Source of the DNA: an uncultured Sutterella sp.
Lineage (GTDB): Bacteria > Pseudomonadota > Gammaproteobacteria > Burkholderiales > Burkholderiaceae_F
Reading direction: 5' to 3'
Length of the DNA: 64,000 bases
Assembly: GCA_949282745.1 (NCBI GenBank)
Contig: CASDQM010000045.1
Coordinates: forward strand, 1-64,000
The notes under the pieces were generated by a model. The model saw only the letters and a program-made list of their open reading frames with translations. It did not search any database and was not told where the DNA came from. The number at the start of each line of letters is the position of its first letter. The first letter of the stretch is position 1. The position numbers were made by a program, and so were the translations under genes. Below, piece by piece: positions 41,822 to 50,873 of this stretch.

Positions 41822-44800
41822 ATGAAAATTCCTTTTCTCGGCGCTTTCGGCAGCATGACGCTTCTCGCATCGGCGGTCGTCCTCGCCGCGGAGAACATCA
41901 CGGTCAACACGCCGAACGGCGACCCGTTTTTGACCGTGAAGGTGTTCGACGTAGGCGAAACATCGTCCGACTGGGACGGAGAGCGGTTTACGGCCGAGCG
42001 TGAGCTCACCGACAGGGAAGTCGGACTGATTGCGTCGGGATTGGGATATTGGGGGACCGTTTTCCGGGATGCGCTCAAGAACACCGCCCCGGCGGTTGTC
42101 GAGTTTGTTCCGTACAGCAATCACTCCGGCAACGCGGCGGCGTTCTCCCTACTCGCGGGAACGGACGGAAACACCTGGCTTTCTGCGGCGCTTCTTCGGA
42201 ACGAATTTTCGTATTCCGAAAACGGCGGGAGCGCGGTCATCCTGTTGGAGTTGCCGTTGGACCCCGAGGACGACTGGTACGCAGGGTCTTTGCACACGCT
42301 CGCTCAAAACGGCGACGAGCCGCATCTCGCCAGTTTTTTGATTCACGAGCTCACCCATGCACTCGGCGTGATGGCCCTTCTGTCGTCGGAGGAGACGATT
42401 TCTGACGAGGGGATTTGGTATGGAAGTCAGTTCATTCCTTTTTTGGACACGCGGTTCAACGAGGCTCCCTCCGTCTGGATCGACGGATTGCGCGACGTCG
42501 ACGGCGACCGTGCCCGGCCGGGGATGATCATTTCGTGGAAGGACACGGGCAGCCGCGACGAGTTCAACATGCCGATAGTGTCCGAAGGTGCGGAAGGCGC
42601 GAACGGCGTGTACTTTACGGGCGAGCACGTGAGCGAAGTGATCCAGGACGCCGAGATTGCGTATCCGAACAACGGCTCCGACTACCGCGTGAACGGTATT
42701 CCCGTCGTCGGTTGGGAGATGACGCCGAATAATGATGAATGGATCCTCTATCCGGAACTCAGTCACCTTGAACTGCAGAACAGCCTGCTGAGCCATCAGA
42801 ACTGGCGCAATTGGACCGTGCCGATGGAGGCGGAGCTCGCCGTCATGCAGGATCTGGGGTTTGCGATCGATCGACGAGACTGGTTCGGGTACTCGATCTA
42901 TCAAAGCGGCGAATCGGAAGAGAATCGGCGCGTCTTCGTCAATGCCAATCCCTACTACGACCGAAACGATGCGGGCGACGGCTGGAGGGTCGGAGTGCCC
43001 AACGACAACGCCTGGGGGATCGGTCTTCACGTCTACGGAAGCTGCAACGACGTAACGCAGGCGGCCGACCTTCTGACGACGGGCGCCTACGGAACGGGCA
43101 TTCGTTTGGAAGGTACGGGAAACGTGCTGAGAATCGCTTCCGACACCGTGATTTCCGCGGACGGAGAGGAGGGCTTGGGCATTCTCGTCTCCTACGGAAA
43201 AGACCACAGGATTGAGCATCGCGGCACCGTCACGGCGCTCGGTTCGAAGGGCGTGGCCGCCCGTTTCGATTTCGGCTCCAACATTCTGGGAGACGGCATC
43301 GAAAAGCGGGGGAGCTACATTTCCGTTCTCGACCCCGACTACTCGTACGGTACGCCGGAAGAAAGGCTTGAGCAGTCCGGTTTGGACGGCGCACTCGTGA
43401 AGAACTTCGACGTCGCCGGAAGGCTCGTCGGAGGATTCGCGTCGATCTACGTCGGGGAGAGCGCCTTCGTGGAGCGCATCAACGTGCTTCAAGGCGCAAG
43501 CCTTTCCGGCGACATCCTCTCCTATTGGGATCCGAACTCCGAAGACGTTACGCTCCCCGAAGGCGCGAATCCGGACGACTACGTCACGACGCTCAACTTC
43601 GGGGTGAAGCACGTCTCGGGGGACGTGACGACGGACGATTACGCGGCCGACGCGGACTTTTCCCTCCGTTACGACGGCCGCATCTTCGGCGGATGGAATG
43701 AAACGACGGGGGAAACCGAGCAGGCGTCGATCGTGATGAACGTGGAGGGCGGGACGCTCTCCTTCAACGGCGTTGCCGACATTCTTCGCCTCACGGTCGC
43801 GGAAAACGCGGTCCTCGGGGGAAACGCCGTCTACAAACTCAAGACGTTCACGAACAACGGGACCTTGTCGCCGGGCAACAGCATCGGAACGATGGTGATT
43901 CAAGGCGACTACGTCGAGGGCGAGAACGGGCGACTTGCGCTCGAATTCGACGGTTCGGGTCAGACCGACAGGATCGTGATCGAAGGTGCCGCAGAGAAGG
44001 AGGACGGCTCTGTGCCGACCTTCGCGGCCGATCTCGCGCCGGCGGCGGGGTACTTCGCCGGCAACGTCACGGCGGATTTTTCCGAGGCCGTGACGATCGT
44101 GAAGAAGGACGGGGAAGGAAACGAATCGACTTCCTTCGGAAAAATCAGCGTTGAAAATTCGGGATCTCCGCAGACACTTGCCGTGTCGTCTCCCACGCTC
44201 TCGATGAAGGGCACTTTCGACAAATCGGGTGTTCTGACGGTGGAGGTGAAGCGGGATGCGGATGCCTACGGCCGTTACGCCTCGACGGAGGAAGCCCGCC
44301 GGGTGGCGGCCGCCTTTGACCGTTACGCCTTCATCGCCGAGGGCGGCATGCGAAATCTCGTTGCGGCGCTCGACTTCTCGAGCGAAGACGGAAGCGATCT
44401 GCAGAGCGCGTACGAGTCCCTGATGCCGGACGTCTTCAGTCGGGCGGGCGCGGCTTCGCTCAACGTCTTCCGGCACGTCTCGAATGCGCTCGGGAACGTT
44501 TCGACTTCCGCTTCAGCGGTCGGGACCGGCGAGTCCTACGTCTATGCCGTTCCGCTCGGCGGTTACCGGCACGACGGACAGGGCGACGTTCGCTCCACCT
44601 ACGGCGGCGTGCTCGTTGGTGTGCAGACGGCGAGTCGGCTTGAAGCGGGTACGCTGCAGTCGGGCGGATACGTCGCGGTGGTGAAGCGCAAGGACGTCTT
44701 CTCGGGGAACAAAGAGAGCCGCCTTGACGCCGAGACGCTCGTTGCGGGCGCAAATCTTCGTTACGATCCCGACGCACTCCCCGGTCTGAGTTTCTTTGGT

Positions 44801-45382
44801 CTGGCGCAGATGTCCGTCGAAAATGCGGACCTTGAGCGCGGCGCCGCATTCGGCACTTGGCGCGATCGGGCGGAGAGCGACTGGACGGCCTGGGGCGGCA
44901 ACCTTCTCTTCGGGGCGGAGCAAAGTTTCACCGCGGCGCCGGGCATCACCCTGGGACCGACGGCGTGGCTCGACTACGCCTTTACGCATCGCCCCGACGT
45001 GACGGAAGACAGCACCAACGGTGCCGCATTGCACGTTCGCTCGGAAACCTATCAATCGCTTCGTTCTTCGCTCGGCGTGAAGGGAACTTTTGCGCTTCCC
45101 GACGCGTCCGCACGGGCGTGGGATGCGAAGGTCACGGTTTCCGCACTCTGGCATCACGAGTTCATCGACGACGCGGGCGACGCGACCGCCTCTTTTGCCG
45201 ACTGGCGCGGCGTCTCCTTTACGGCCGACGACGCGGACCGCGCCCGCGACACGGGAAGCGTATCCGTGTCGATCGAAGGGAAAATCGACGAAACCTTCAG
45301 CGCCGCGCTCACCGCGGGCGGCGTCTTCGGAGGCGGCGTGACGGGCGGCTGGGGCGCAGCGCACCTTCTGTGGAAGTTCTGA
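41822..45382 (+). CDS. Autotransporter with leishmanolysin-like zinc metalloprotease passenger
   Basis: The 1186-residue protein starts with a Sec signal peptide (GSMTLLASAVVLAAE) and ends with a classical autotransporter beta barrel (last ~280 residues) closing in HLLWKF. The passenger contains HELTHALG (His175, Glu176, His179, Gly182), then, after about 130 residues, SHLELQNSLLSHQN (His315 as the likely third zinc ligand) and EAELAVMQDLGF. A long insert before the third His and a following QDLG are features of M8 leishmanolysin-type metzincins. A beta-helical region links it to the barrel. I chose the ATG at 41822 by the signal peptide; its ribosome site is weak. It is likely a surface protease or adhesin. 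Confidence 0.85.
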   Translation: MKIPFLGAFGSMTLLASAVVLAAENITVNTPNGDPFLTVKVFDVGETSSDWDGERFTAERELTDREVGLIASGLGYWGTVFRDALKNTAPAVVEFVPYSNHSGNAAAFSLLAGTDGNTWLSAALLRNEFSYSENGGSAVILLELPLDPEDDWYAGSLHTLAQNGDEPHLASFLIHELTHALGVMALLSSEETISDEGIWYGSQFIPFLDTRFNEAPSVWIDGLRDVDGDRARPGMIISWKDTGSRDEFNMPIVSEGAEGANGVYFTGEHVSEVIQDAEIAYPNNGSDYRVNGIPVVGWEMTPNNDEWILYPELSHLELQNSLLSHQNWRNWTVPMEAELAVMQDLGFAIDRRDWFGYSIYQSGESEENRRVFVNANPYYDRNDAGDGWRVGVPNDNAWGIGLHVYGSCNDVTQAADLLTTGAYGTGIRLEGTGNVLRIASDTVISADGEEGLGILVSYGKDHRIEHRGTVTALGSKGVAARFDFGSNILGDGIEKRGSYISVLDPDYSYGTPEERLEQSGLDGALVKNFDVAGRLVGGFASIYVGESAFVERINVLQGASLSGDILSYWDPNSEDVTLPEGANPDDYVTTLNFGVKHVSGDVTTDDYAADADFSLRYDGRIFGGWNETTGETEQASIVMNVEGGTLSFNGVADILRLTVAENAVLGGNAVYKLKTFTNNGTLSPGNSIGTMVIQGDYVEGENGRLALEFDGSGQTDRIVIEGAAEKEDGSVPTFAADLAPAAGYFAGNVTADFSEAVTIVKKDGEGNESTSFGKISVENSGSPQTLAVSSPTLSMKGTFDKSGVLTVEVKRDADAYGRYASTEEARRVAAAFDRYAFIAEGGMRNLVAALDFSSEDGSDLQSAYESLMPDVFSRAGAASLNVFRHVSNALGNVSTSASAVGTGESYVYAVPLGGYRHDGQGDVRSTYGGVLVGVQTASRLEAGTLQSGGYVAVVKRKDVFSGNKESRLDAETLVAGANLRYDPDALPGLSFFGLAQMSVENADLERGAAFGTWRDRAESDWTAWGGNLLFGAEQSFTAAPGITLGPTAWLDYAFTHRPDVTEDSTNGAALHVRSETYQSLRSSLGVKGTFALPDASARAWDAKVTVSALWHHEFIDDAGDATASFADWRGVSFTADDADRARDTGSVSVSIEGKIDETFSAALTAGGVFGGGVTGGWGAAHLLWKF

Positions 45383-45415
45383 ATACCGCCGATTGACAGG
45401 AAATTGAGAAAATTT

Positions 45416-45446
45416 GGGCCGCTCGGCATGATCCGAACGGCCCTTT
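45416..45446. terminator. Hairpin between convergent autotransporter and TorA-like genes
   Basis: GGGCCG-C-TCGG pairs with CCGA-A-CGGCCC, followed by TTT on the plus strand and preceded by AAATT, read as AATTT on the minus strand. It probably acts in both directions. Confidence 0.5.
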
Positions 45447-45504
45447 GCGGGACGGCGTCTTGATTTGTCGAGTCAGGCCGCCGTCATGCTATCCGAGAGC
45501 TTCG

Positions 45505-48042
45505 TCAGCTTCGGACTTCCTCGGGTGCGTCGTAGACGGAGACGCGGGGAAGGTCGCCCTTCCACTTTGTGACCTCCACGAGCGCGGTGGAGGCGATGTT
45601 GCCGCAGGCGAGATTTGACGTCGGCTCGTCCATCGTCAGCGTGTTGGAGTTGCCGTGGACGTCGATCCAGCCTTCTTCCGTATTCTGAGGATCGTACCAA
45701 GCGCCGTGGTGGACCACGACGACGCCAGGCATGATTCGTTCGGTGACGTAGGCGCCCGCGAGGATCGCGCCCCGCTTGTTTTTGACCAAGACGACGTCGC
45801 CGTTCGCAATGCCGCGGGTTTTGGCGTCGACGGGATTGATCCAGCAAGGTTCACGTTTTTCGATGTTCGCGAAATCATGACTCATGGTGCCGTCGAGCTG
45901 CGAGTGCATGCGGTAGCGGCTCTTGCAGGCCATGAGAGCGAGCGGCGTTTCCTTGGTTCGGGTGTTGACGCCCTCCGTCGGTTCGATGTAGCTCGGATAG
46001 CCCAGGCAGTCCTTGTAGCCGTATCCGGCGATCTTCGGCGAGTAGAGCTGAATGAGGCCGCTTTCGGTCGTAAGGGCGTTGGCCTTCGGGTCCTTGCGGA
46101 AATCCTCGAAGGCGACGAAGTTGCGGTCCTTGGCCCGAACGTCGTAGAGGACGTAGCCCTTCTTCCAGAAGTCATCGAATTCGGGAAGCTTCACGCCGAT
46201 GCGCTCGCCCATGGCCTTCGATTCAGCGTAGAGGCGCTTGATCCAACCCATTTCGTCGAGCCCTTCGGTGAATTCCTTGCCGCAGCCCATGCGCTTGGCG
46301 AGCTCGGAGAAGATCCAGTAGTCGGGCTTCGATTCCCACTGCGGTTTGATGGCCTGCTGCATCGCGACGAGACCGTCGTTCGAGTACGTTCCGATGTTGG
46401 TGATGTCGTTGTGCTCAAAGACCGTGGCGGCCGGAAGAACGATGTCGGCGTGACGGGCTGTGGCGGTCCAGACGGTGTCCGTCACGATCACCGTGTCGGG
46501 CTTCTTCCAGGCGCGGGCAAGCTTGTTCGTGTCGGGCTGGTGGGTAAAGGGATTGCCGCCCGCCCACATGACGAGCTTCACTTCCGGGTAGGTGACCTTG
46601 CGGCCGTTGAAGTCGATGGTCTTTCCCGGGTTCAGGAAGCATTCGACGAAGCGGGCGACCGGAATCACTTGACTGCCCTTCCACGGGAGAGTGGAGGGCT
46701 TCAGAGGCTTGACGGCGCCCGAAATGCCGCCGAGGAAGGGGCCGTAGGCCGTGGGAGAGCCGCCGCTCGAGTACTGATAGTTCGTGCCGATGCCGCCGCC
46801 AGGAAGTCCAATCTGGCCGAGAGCTGCGGCAAGCGCAAAGCCCATCCAGTGGGGTTGTTCGCCGTACTGTGTGCGCTGAATCCCCCAGCCCATCATGATC
46901 ATGGTGCGGTGCTCGCGGAAGTCGTGGGCGAGCTTGCGGATGACGTCGGCCTTGACGCCGGTTTTTCCTTCGGCCCATTCGGGCGTCTTTTCGACGCCGT
47001 CCGTGCGGCCCATGACGTAGTCCAGGAATTCCTTGTGACCGGATGTGTACTTTTCAAGGAAAGCCATATCGGCTTTGCCGGATTTCACGAGTTCCTGAAT
47101 CATGCCGAGCATCATGGCGCAGTCCGTGCCCGGACGGGGCGCAATCCATTCGGATCCAAGGTATTCGCCCGTGTCGGTGGCAACCGGATTGATCGAATAG
47201 GTCTTCGTGCCTTTGGCTTTGAGGGCTCGAACGTAACCCGTACCGTTGTGAAGCGTCGTGAGCCAGTCGATGTCGTTCGTGACGATGGGATCGGCGCCCC
47301 AGAAGACGACGCGATCGGCGTGCTCGATGACGACGTCCCAGGAGGTGGAGCGGGGGTCGCCCGAGCCAACGACGTAGGGGAGAATCTTGGAGATGGCCGC
47401 GGTCGAATAGCTGTTCTCACAGCCGATGAAGCCGCCGCAGAAATTCAAAAGACGCTGTTGCAGATTGATGGAGGCGTTCACCTTGCCAGTCGACATCCAT
47501 CCGTAGGAGCGGCCGAACACGGCGGACGGGCCGTACTCGCCATATACGCGCTTCATTTCGGAAGCGACGAGGTCCAAGGCCTTGTCCCAGGAAACGCGGA
47601 CGAACTTTTCGGAGCCGCGTCCTTCGCGGGACTTGGGGCCGTTCTTAAGGTAGCCTTCGCGTACCATGGGATAGCGGATGCGAGAGGAAGTGTAGGGAAG
47701 CTGAGCGAGCCCGCTGATGTTCGGGGTCGGCGCGTAGTCGTGTTCGAAGGGCGTGAGATGCGTCAGTTTGCCGCCCTGAACATGGGCACGGAAGATGCCC
47801 CAACGGGCGGCGGTGATGACTTCGCCCGTGTCGATCGTGGATTTTCCCAGATTGAAGGTGTCGGTGAGTTCGAGGTCGTGCGCGGCGACGGAATGGTCGA
47901 ATTGAGCGGAACTACCTTTTGCGGCCGGATTGTCCGTAAGTTTGTCCGCAGTTTTTTCCTTGGCGTTGGCCAAAGTCGGGGCGGCGACGGCCGCCGCTGC
48001 CGCGGCTCCGATGAAGCCGCGTCGGTTCAGATTGATAGCCAT
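45505..48042 (-). CDS. Tat-exported TorA/BisC-type molybdenum reductase
   Basis: The 845-residue periplasmic enzyme should reduce trimethylamine N-oxide, DMSO or biotin-sulfoxide-type substrates. The Tat signal is NRRGFIGAAAAAAVAAP. There is no N-terminal [4Fe-4S] cysteine set, as expected for TorA-type enzymes. The molybdenum ligand is probably Ser179 in GRSYGWMSTGKVN, equivalent to Ser147 of Rhodobacter DMSO reductase. MGWGIQRTQYGEQPHWMGFA and the C-terminal HHGAWYDP are family typical. No TorC/TorD partner is adjacent, so donor and chaperone lie elsewhere. A Fur-like box stands about 40 bases upstream. Confidence 0.92.
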   Translation of the reverse strand: MAINLNRRGFIGAAAAAAVAAPTLANAKEKTADKLTDNPAAKGSSAQFDHSVAAHDLELTDTFNLGKSTIDTGEVITAARWGIFRAHVQGGKLTHLTPFEHDYAPTPNISGLAQLPYTSSRIRYPMVREGYLKNGPKSREGRGSEKFVRVSWDKALDLVASEMKRVYGEYGPSAVFGRSYGWMSTGKVNASINLQQRLLNFCGGFIGCENSYSTAAISKILPYVVGSGDPRSTSWDVVIEHADRVVFWGADPIVTNDIDWLTTLHNGTGYVRALKAKGTKTYSINPVATDTGEYLGSEWIAPRPGTDCAMMLGMIQELVKSGKADMAFLEKYTSGHKEFLDYVMGRTDGVEKTPEWAEGKTGVKADVIRKLAHDFREHRTMIMMGWGIQRTQYGEQPHWMGFALAAALGQIGLPGGGIGTNYQYSSGGSPTAYGPFLGGISGAVKPLKPSTLPWKGSQVIPVARFVECFLNPGKTIDFNGRKVTYPEVKLVMWAGGNPFTHQPDTNKLARAWKKPDTVIVTDTVWTATARHADIVLPAATVFEHNDITNIGTYSNDGLVAMQQAIKPQWESKPDYWIFSELAKRMGCGKEFTEGLDEMGWIKRLYAESKAMGERIGVKLPEFDDFWKKGYVLYDVRAKDRNFVAFEDFRKDPKANALTTESGLIQLYSPKIAGYGYKDCLGYPSYIEPTEGVNTRTKETPLALMACKSRYRMHSQLDGTMSHDFANIEKREPCWINPVDAKTRGIANGDVVLVKNKRGAILAGAYVTERIMPGVVVVHHGAWYDPQNTEEGWIDVHGNSNTLTMDEPTSNLACGNIASTALVEVTKWKGDLPRVSVYDAPEEVRS

Positions 48043-48078
48043 GAGTCTTTCCTTCCAAAATAAGAGTTCAGGCGTTTT

Positions 48079-48099
48079 GGTAATGAGAATAATTCTAAA
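48079..48099. promoter_or_regulatory. Possible Fur box upstream of the TorA-like gene
   Basis: TGAGAATAATTCTAA at 48083-48097 matches the 7-1-7 Fur consensus (TGATAAT-N-ATTATCA) at 11 of 14 positions. It lies about 40 bases upstream of the start codon at 48042, in a stretch much richer in A/T than the genes. If real it would put a respiratory reductase under iron control. Confidence 0.4.
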
Positions 48100-48210
48100 T
48101 AAGAAAATTGGTTTGCGTTTGAAAGTTTCAGTGGGGTTTGATGGTCCTCAACCTAATTTACCTTTTGCCGAGAAGCAAGTAAGGGAAGAGCCGGCCGAGA
48201 CTTCGACGAT

Positions 48211-49032
48211 CTAAGGATCGACGCCGGAGAGGGTGTCGGTTTCCGAGGATTTTCGCCCGATGGCGTGCATCACCGCGCGACGCATGAAAGCGAGAAGGCA
48301 AAGCACGTTGTCTTCCTGATCGTCCCAACGGTCGGAGCGGTTGCCGAGATAGGAATCCTGGGCGAGACGCAAAAGCGAAGCGTGTTCGGCGGGGACCTTC
48401 CCTTCGGCCCAGAGCGTCGCCTGATCTTTGGATGCGAACTTGCCGGTGTCAAGTGTGTACCACATCATGGAGAGAGTCAGCAACACATTTCGCTCGTCCC
48501 CTTTGTACGACGAAAGGACATTCGGCAACGCACCGCGGATCGCCCGACGGATCTCTTCAAATGGAATGGGAGCAATGAGCTTGTCGATGGCCGGACTTTG
48601 AGCGGGCAACGGTATGGCGTGCAGACGGGCCTGCCAGAGAAGGAGGACGTTGTCGGGATCCGAAAAAGGTTGGGGGACCGTTCCGTTCTCCATGTCTGTG
48701 CGCAACCACTCGCCGAACATGTATTCGAATCGCGGCGGGAAACGCCACGGGTCGATGGCATGGCGGTTTACGACGCTGAGTTCTATGGGTCTTCTATCCG
48801 AACGGGGACGCCCGGAGAGACAAAGGAGTTCTTGCGTGAGACGAGCGCGAAGCGACTGCGTAAGGGGACGGTCGATGATGACCAGAATGTCGATGTCGCT
48901 CTCGGGACGAAGACCGTCCAAAACGGCGGATCCGTACAGGTAGATGCCCGTCAGTTCCTGCGGGAAAAGCTCTTGGAGAAGCGAGACGGCTTGGTTGATT
49001 TGGTCTTGAGAAACGGTGTCCGGACAAGACAT
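48211..49032 (-). CDS. ANT(3'')/AadA-family aminoglycoside nucleotidyltransferase
   Basis: The 273-residue cytoplasmic enzyme would adenylylate streptomycin and spectinomycin. The nucleotidyltransferase motif GSAVLDGLRPESDIDILV (Gly34, Ser35, Asp46, Asp48) matches AadA, as does the central RFEYMFGEWLRTDMENG and the helical C-domain with ERNVLLTLSMMWYTLDTGKF. Length is slightly above the typical 260. No attC site or integron integrase is near, so it is a chromosomal, not cassette-borne, gene. Actual resistance cannot be judged from sequence; other substrates remain possible. Confidence 0.85.
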   Translation of the reverse strand: MSCPDTVSQDQINQAVSLLQELFPQELTGIYLYGSAVLDGLRPESDIDILVIIDRPLTQSLRARLTQELLCLSGRPRSDRRPIELSVVNRHAIDPWRFPPRFEYMFGEWLRTDMENGTVPQPFSDPDNVLLLWQARLHAIPLPAQSPAIDKLIAPIPFEEIRRAIRGALPNVLSSYKGDERNVLLTLSMMWYTLDTGKFASKDQATLWAEGKVPAEHASLLRLAQDSYLGNRSDRWDDQEDNVLCLLAFMRRAVMHAIGRKSSETDTLSGVDP

Positions 49033-49430
49033 TGTGCGCCTCCTTTCGTTTCAATCTTCCATAGGGAAGCCGACGGAACGGCGACCTTGAAAACCGGGTT
49101 GAGGCCGTTTCGTTCTCAGCAATGAGCTTAGCAGTATCCGGCCGGAGGCCGGGAAAAGGGCGGTGCTGTCCATTGTGAGGGGATGCTTCGTTCTCATCCC
49201 GGCGCCTGCGGCAAGGATACTTCCGAATAGATGATCTCAATGAAGGAAATCCAGATTTCTACGGACGGGAAAGTCTCTAATCACGACGTATGCGAAAACG
49301 GCGTAAGATCTGTCCTGTTCGCCCGGTTGATTACCTAGCAGCCAGTCGCAATCGAAGAGTTCGAATGCCAGGGGGCACGCGGCAGGCCAGCGCCAATCGG
49401 TTAAAACGAACGATCTCGGGAGTTCCTTCC
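49033..49430. other. Promoter region between the AadA-like and exported flavodoxin-fold genes
   Basis: This divergent gap must hold promoters for both. No gene is seen; an open extension of the downstream frame from 49290 lacks a ribosome site. The only notable signal is GGGAG at 49418-49422, placed for the GTG at 49431. Confidence 0.45.
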
Positions 49431-50363
49431 GTGACCTACCATCTCAGTCCGACTTTTGCCGCGGTCGTTCTCGCGGCTTCCCTTCTTGCGTCCTCGAATT
49501 CTGCTTTTGCCGCGGACGCCGTTTCCTCCGCTTCCAAAGTGCCTGCCGCAACGGCGGATGCGCCCGTGCTCGAAGGCGTGCGCACCATGGCCGCCAAGGG
49601 CGGCGACAAGTTGCCCGACAACGTGGATGCCGTGACGTCGGCTTCCGTCGTGCCGGCGAAATTCCGTCAGACGGAATATAAACCCAAGGGCTTTACGGAT
49701 GCGAAGGACAAAAAGCGCGTTCTGTTTGTCCTAGACGATCCGCGTCACGAATCCGTGACCTACGACCTCTGCGTGACGGCGATGAAGTTCTTCGAAGAGA
49801 AGGGCTTCGAAGTGGCTCTTCGCGACCTGATCGCGATGAACTTCAATCCGCTCATCACGACGCGCGAAGCCTTTTACAACGCCAAGGACGGCTTCGGCCC
49901 GACGCCGCCCGACGTAAAGGTCGAGCAGGGCTTCATCAAGAAGGCCGACCACATCATCTTCGTGCAGCCGAACTGGCAGGACAGCGACCCCATGTTTACG
50001 AAGGGCTACAAGCTTCGCGTCTTCACGAAGGGCTTCAGCTACGACGACGGTCCGAAGGGGCGCGTGGGACTTCTTCCCGGCAAGACCTTCTACACCATTA
50101 TGAACGCGGGCTGGCTCGGTCAGGGCCAGGGGCAGAGCGGCGACTCGCTTGCGAAGAACCCGCAGGAATGGGAAACGTGGATGTTCGCCTTCCGTGTCGT
50201 GGATGACGACGCCGCGGTCGGCAAGGACATGCGCAACCTCGGTCGCTTCTGCAATGACCGCACTCCTGCGAACCTCGATCCCGCATACGGCGAAAAGATC
50301 GAGAAGTTGCGTGGCGTTCTGCGCGACCGTCTTACCCGTGACTTCGCCGATTACCTGAAGTAA
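49431..50363 (+). CDS. Exported flavodoxin-fold protein of the NAD(P)H quinone oxidoreductase family
   Basis: After a Sec signal peptide (FAAVVLAASLLASSNSAFA) and a 50-residue linker, the protein has the flavodoxin-2 fold: KRVLFVLDDPRHESVTYDLC (first strand and helix), EVALRDLIAMNFNPLITTRE, then KKADHIIFVQPNWQDSDPMF and YKLRVFTKGFSYDDGPKG, the last being a near copy of the xxLKGWIDRVFTxGFAY stretch of MdaB/NQO1-type reductases. The family is normally cytoplasmic and uses NAD(P)H, which is absent from the periplasm, so export is odd. The start is a GTG with GGGAG eight bases upstream. The protein is 310 residues and appears to be monocistronic. Confidence 0.8.
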   Translation: MTYHLSPTFAAVVLAASLLASSNSAFAADAVSSASKVPAATADAPVLEGVRTMAAKGGDKLPDNVDAVTSASVVPAKFRQTEYKPKGFTDAKDKKRVLFVLDDPRHESVTYDLCVTAMKFFEEKGFEVALRDLIAMNFNPLITTREAFYNAKDGFGPTPPDVKVEQGFIKKADHIIFVQPNWQDSDPMFTKGYKLRVFTKGFSYDDGPKGRVGLLPGKTFYTIMNAGWLGQGQGQSGDSLAKNPQEWETWMFAFRVVDDDAAVGKDMRNLGRFCNDRTPANLDPAYGEKIEKLRGVLRDRLTRDFADYLK

Positions 50364-50873
50364 TTGAGTAACGAGAACCTAGCGCGATCAATCGTCGGTT
50401 CGCGGAAAAGAAAGGCTCGATGTATGATTGCGATCGGGCCTTTCGAATCTTCTGGCGGGGCAATTTGTCCTGCGGAGATTTCTTATTCGATTCGATGCGA
50501 CGCAGATGTTTCAATATTGCTTGGCCGAGTGCCAAGTCTGCAACATTCAGAAAAGTACATCAAAGTACTGCTACGAGTGACTTCCAGAATAAAAAGAAGT
50601 GCATTGAAGGGTTATAGATAATTCATTGTGTTTGACTCCTGCTTCCTGTTCGTCTATTTTAGAAGTTGCCACATAACTCACAAGTGTGACGTCAAATCCT
50701 ATCTAAGGCCCGAGGTGAATCATCACTAAAAAGATCTTCTTCAATTCAATCGCCGATTTGTAGTGAGCAGTCGAGACCGTCGCTCAGATCGTTATTCAGA
50801 CAGATCCTCCAATGAGCGGTTGGTCAGAAGATGCTTCTAGAGTTCGAAATTAATAAACACTATAGAGCGAATT
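50364..50873. other. A/T-rich region upstream of the phase-variable autotransporter
   Basis: About 510 bases with clearly lower G/C content than the surrounding genes and no supported gene. It must contain the autotransporter promoter. A short frame from ATG 50831 runs into the poly-C tract in a different frame from the autotransporter; a change of one base in the tract would join it to the main frame. Confidence 0.5.

Noticed and set aside
42149..44476. 775-codon minus-strand frame opposite the first autotransporter
   Set aside because: Arg/Val/His-rich shadow without motifs.
45655..48063. 802-codon plus-strand frame opposite the TorA-like gene
   Set aside because: No recognisable domain, and the TorA-like reading is fully supported.
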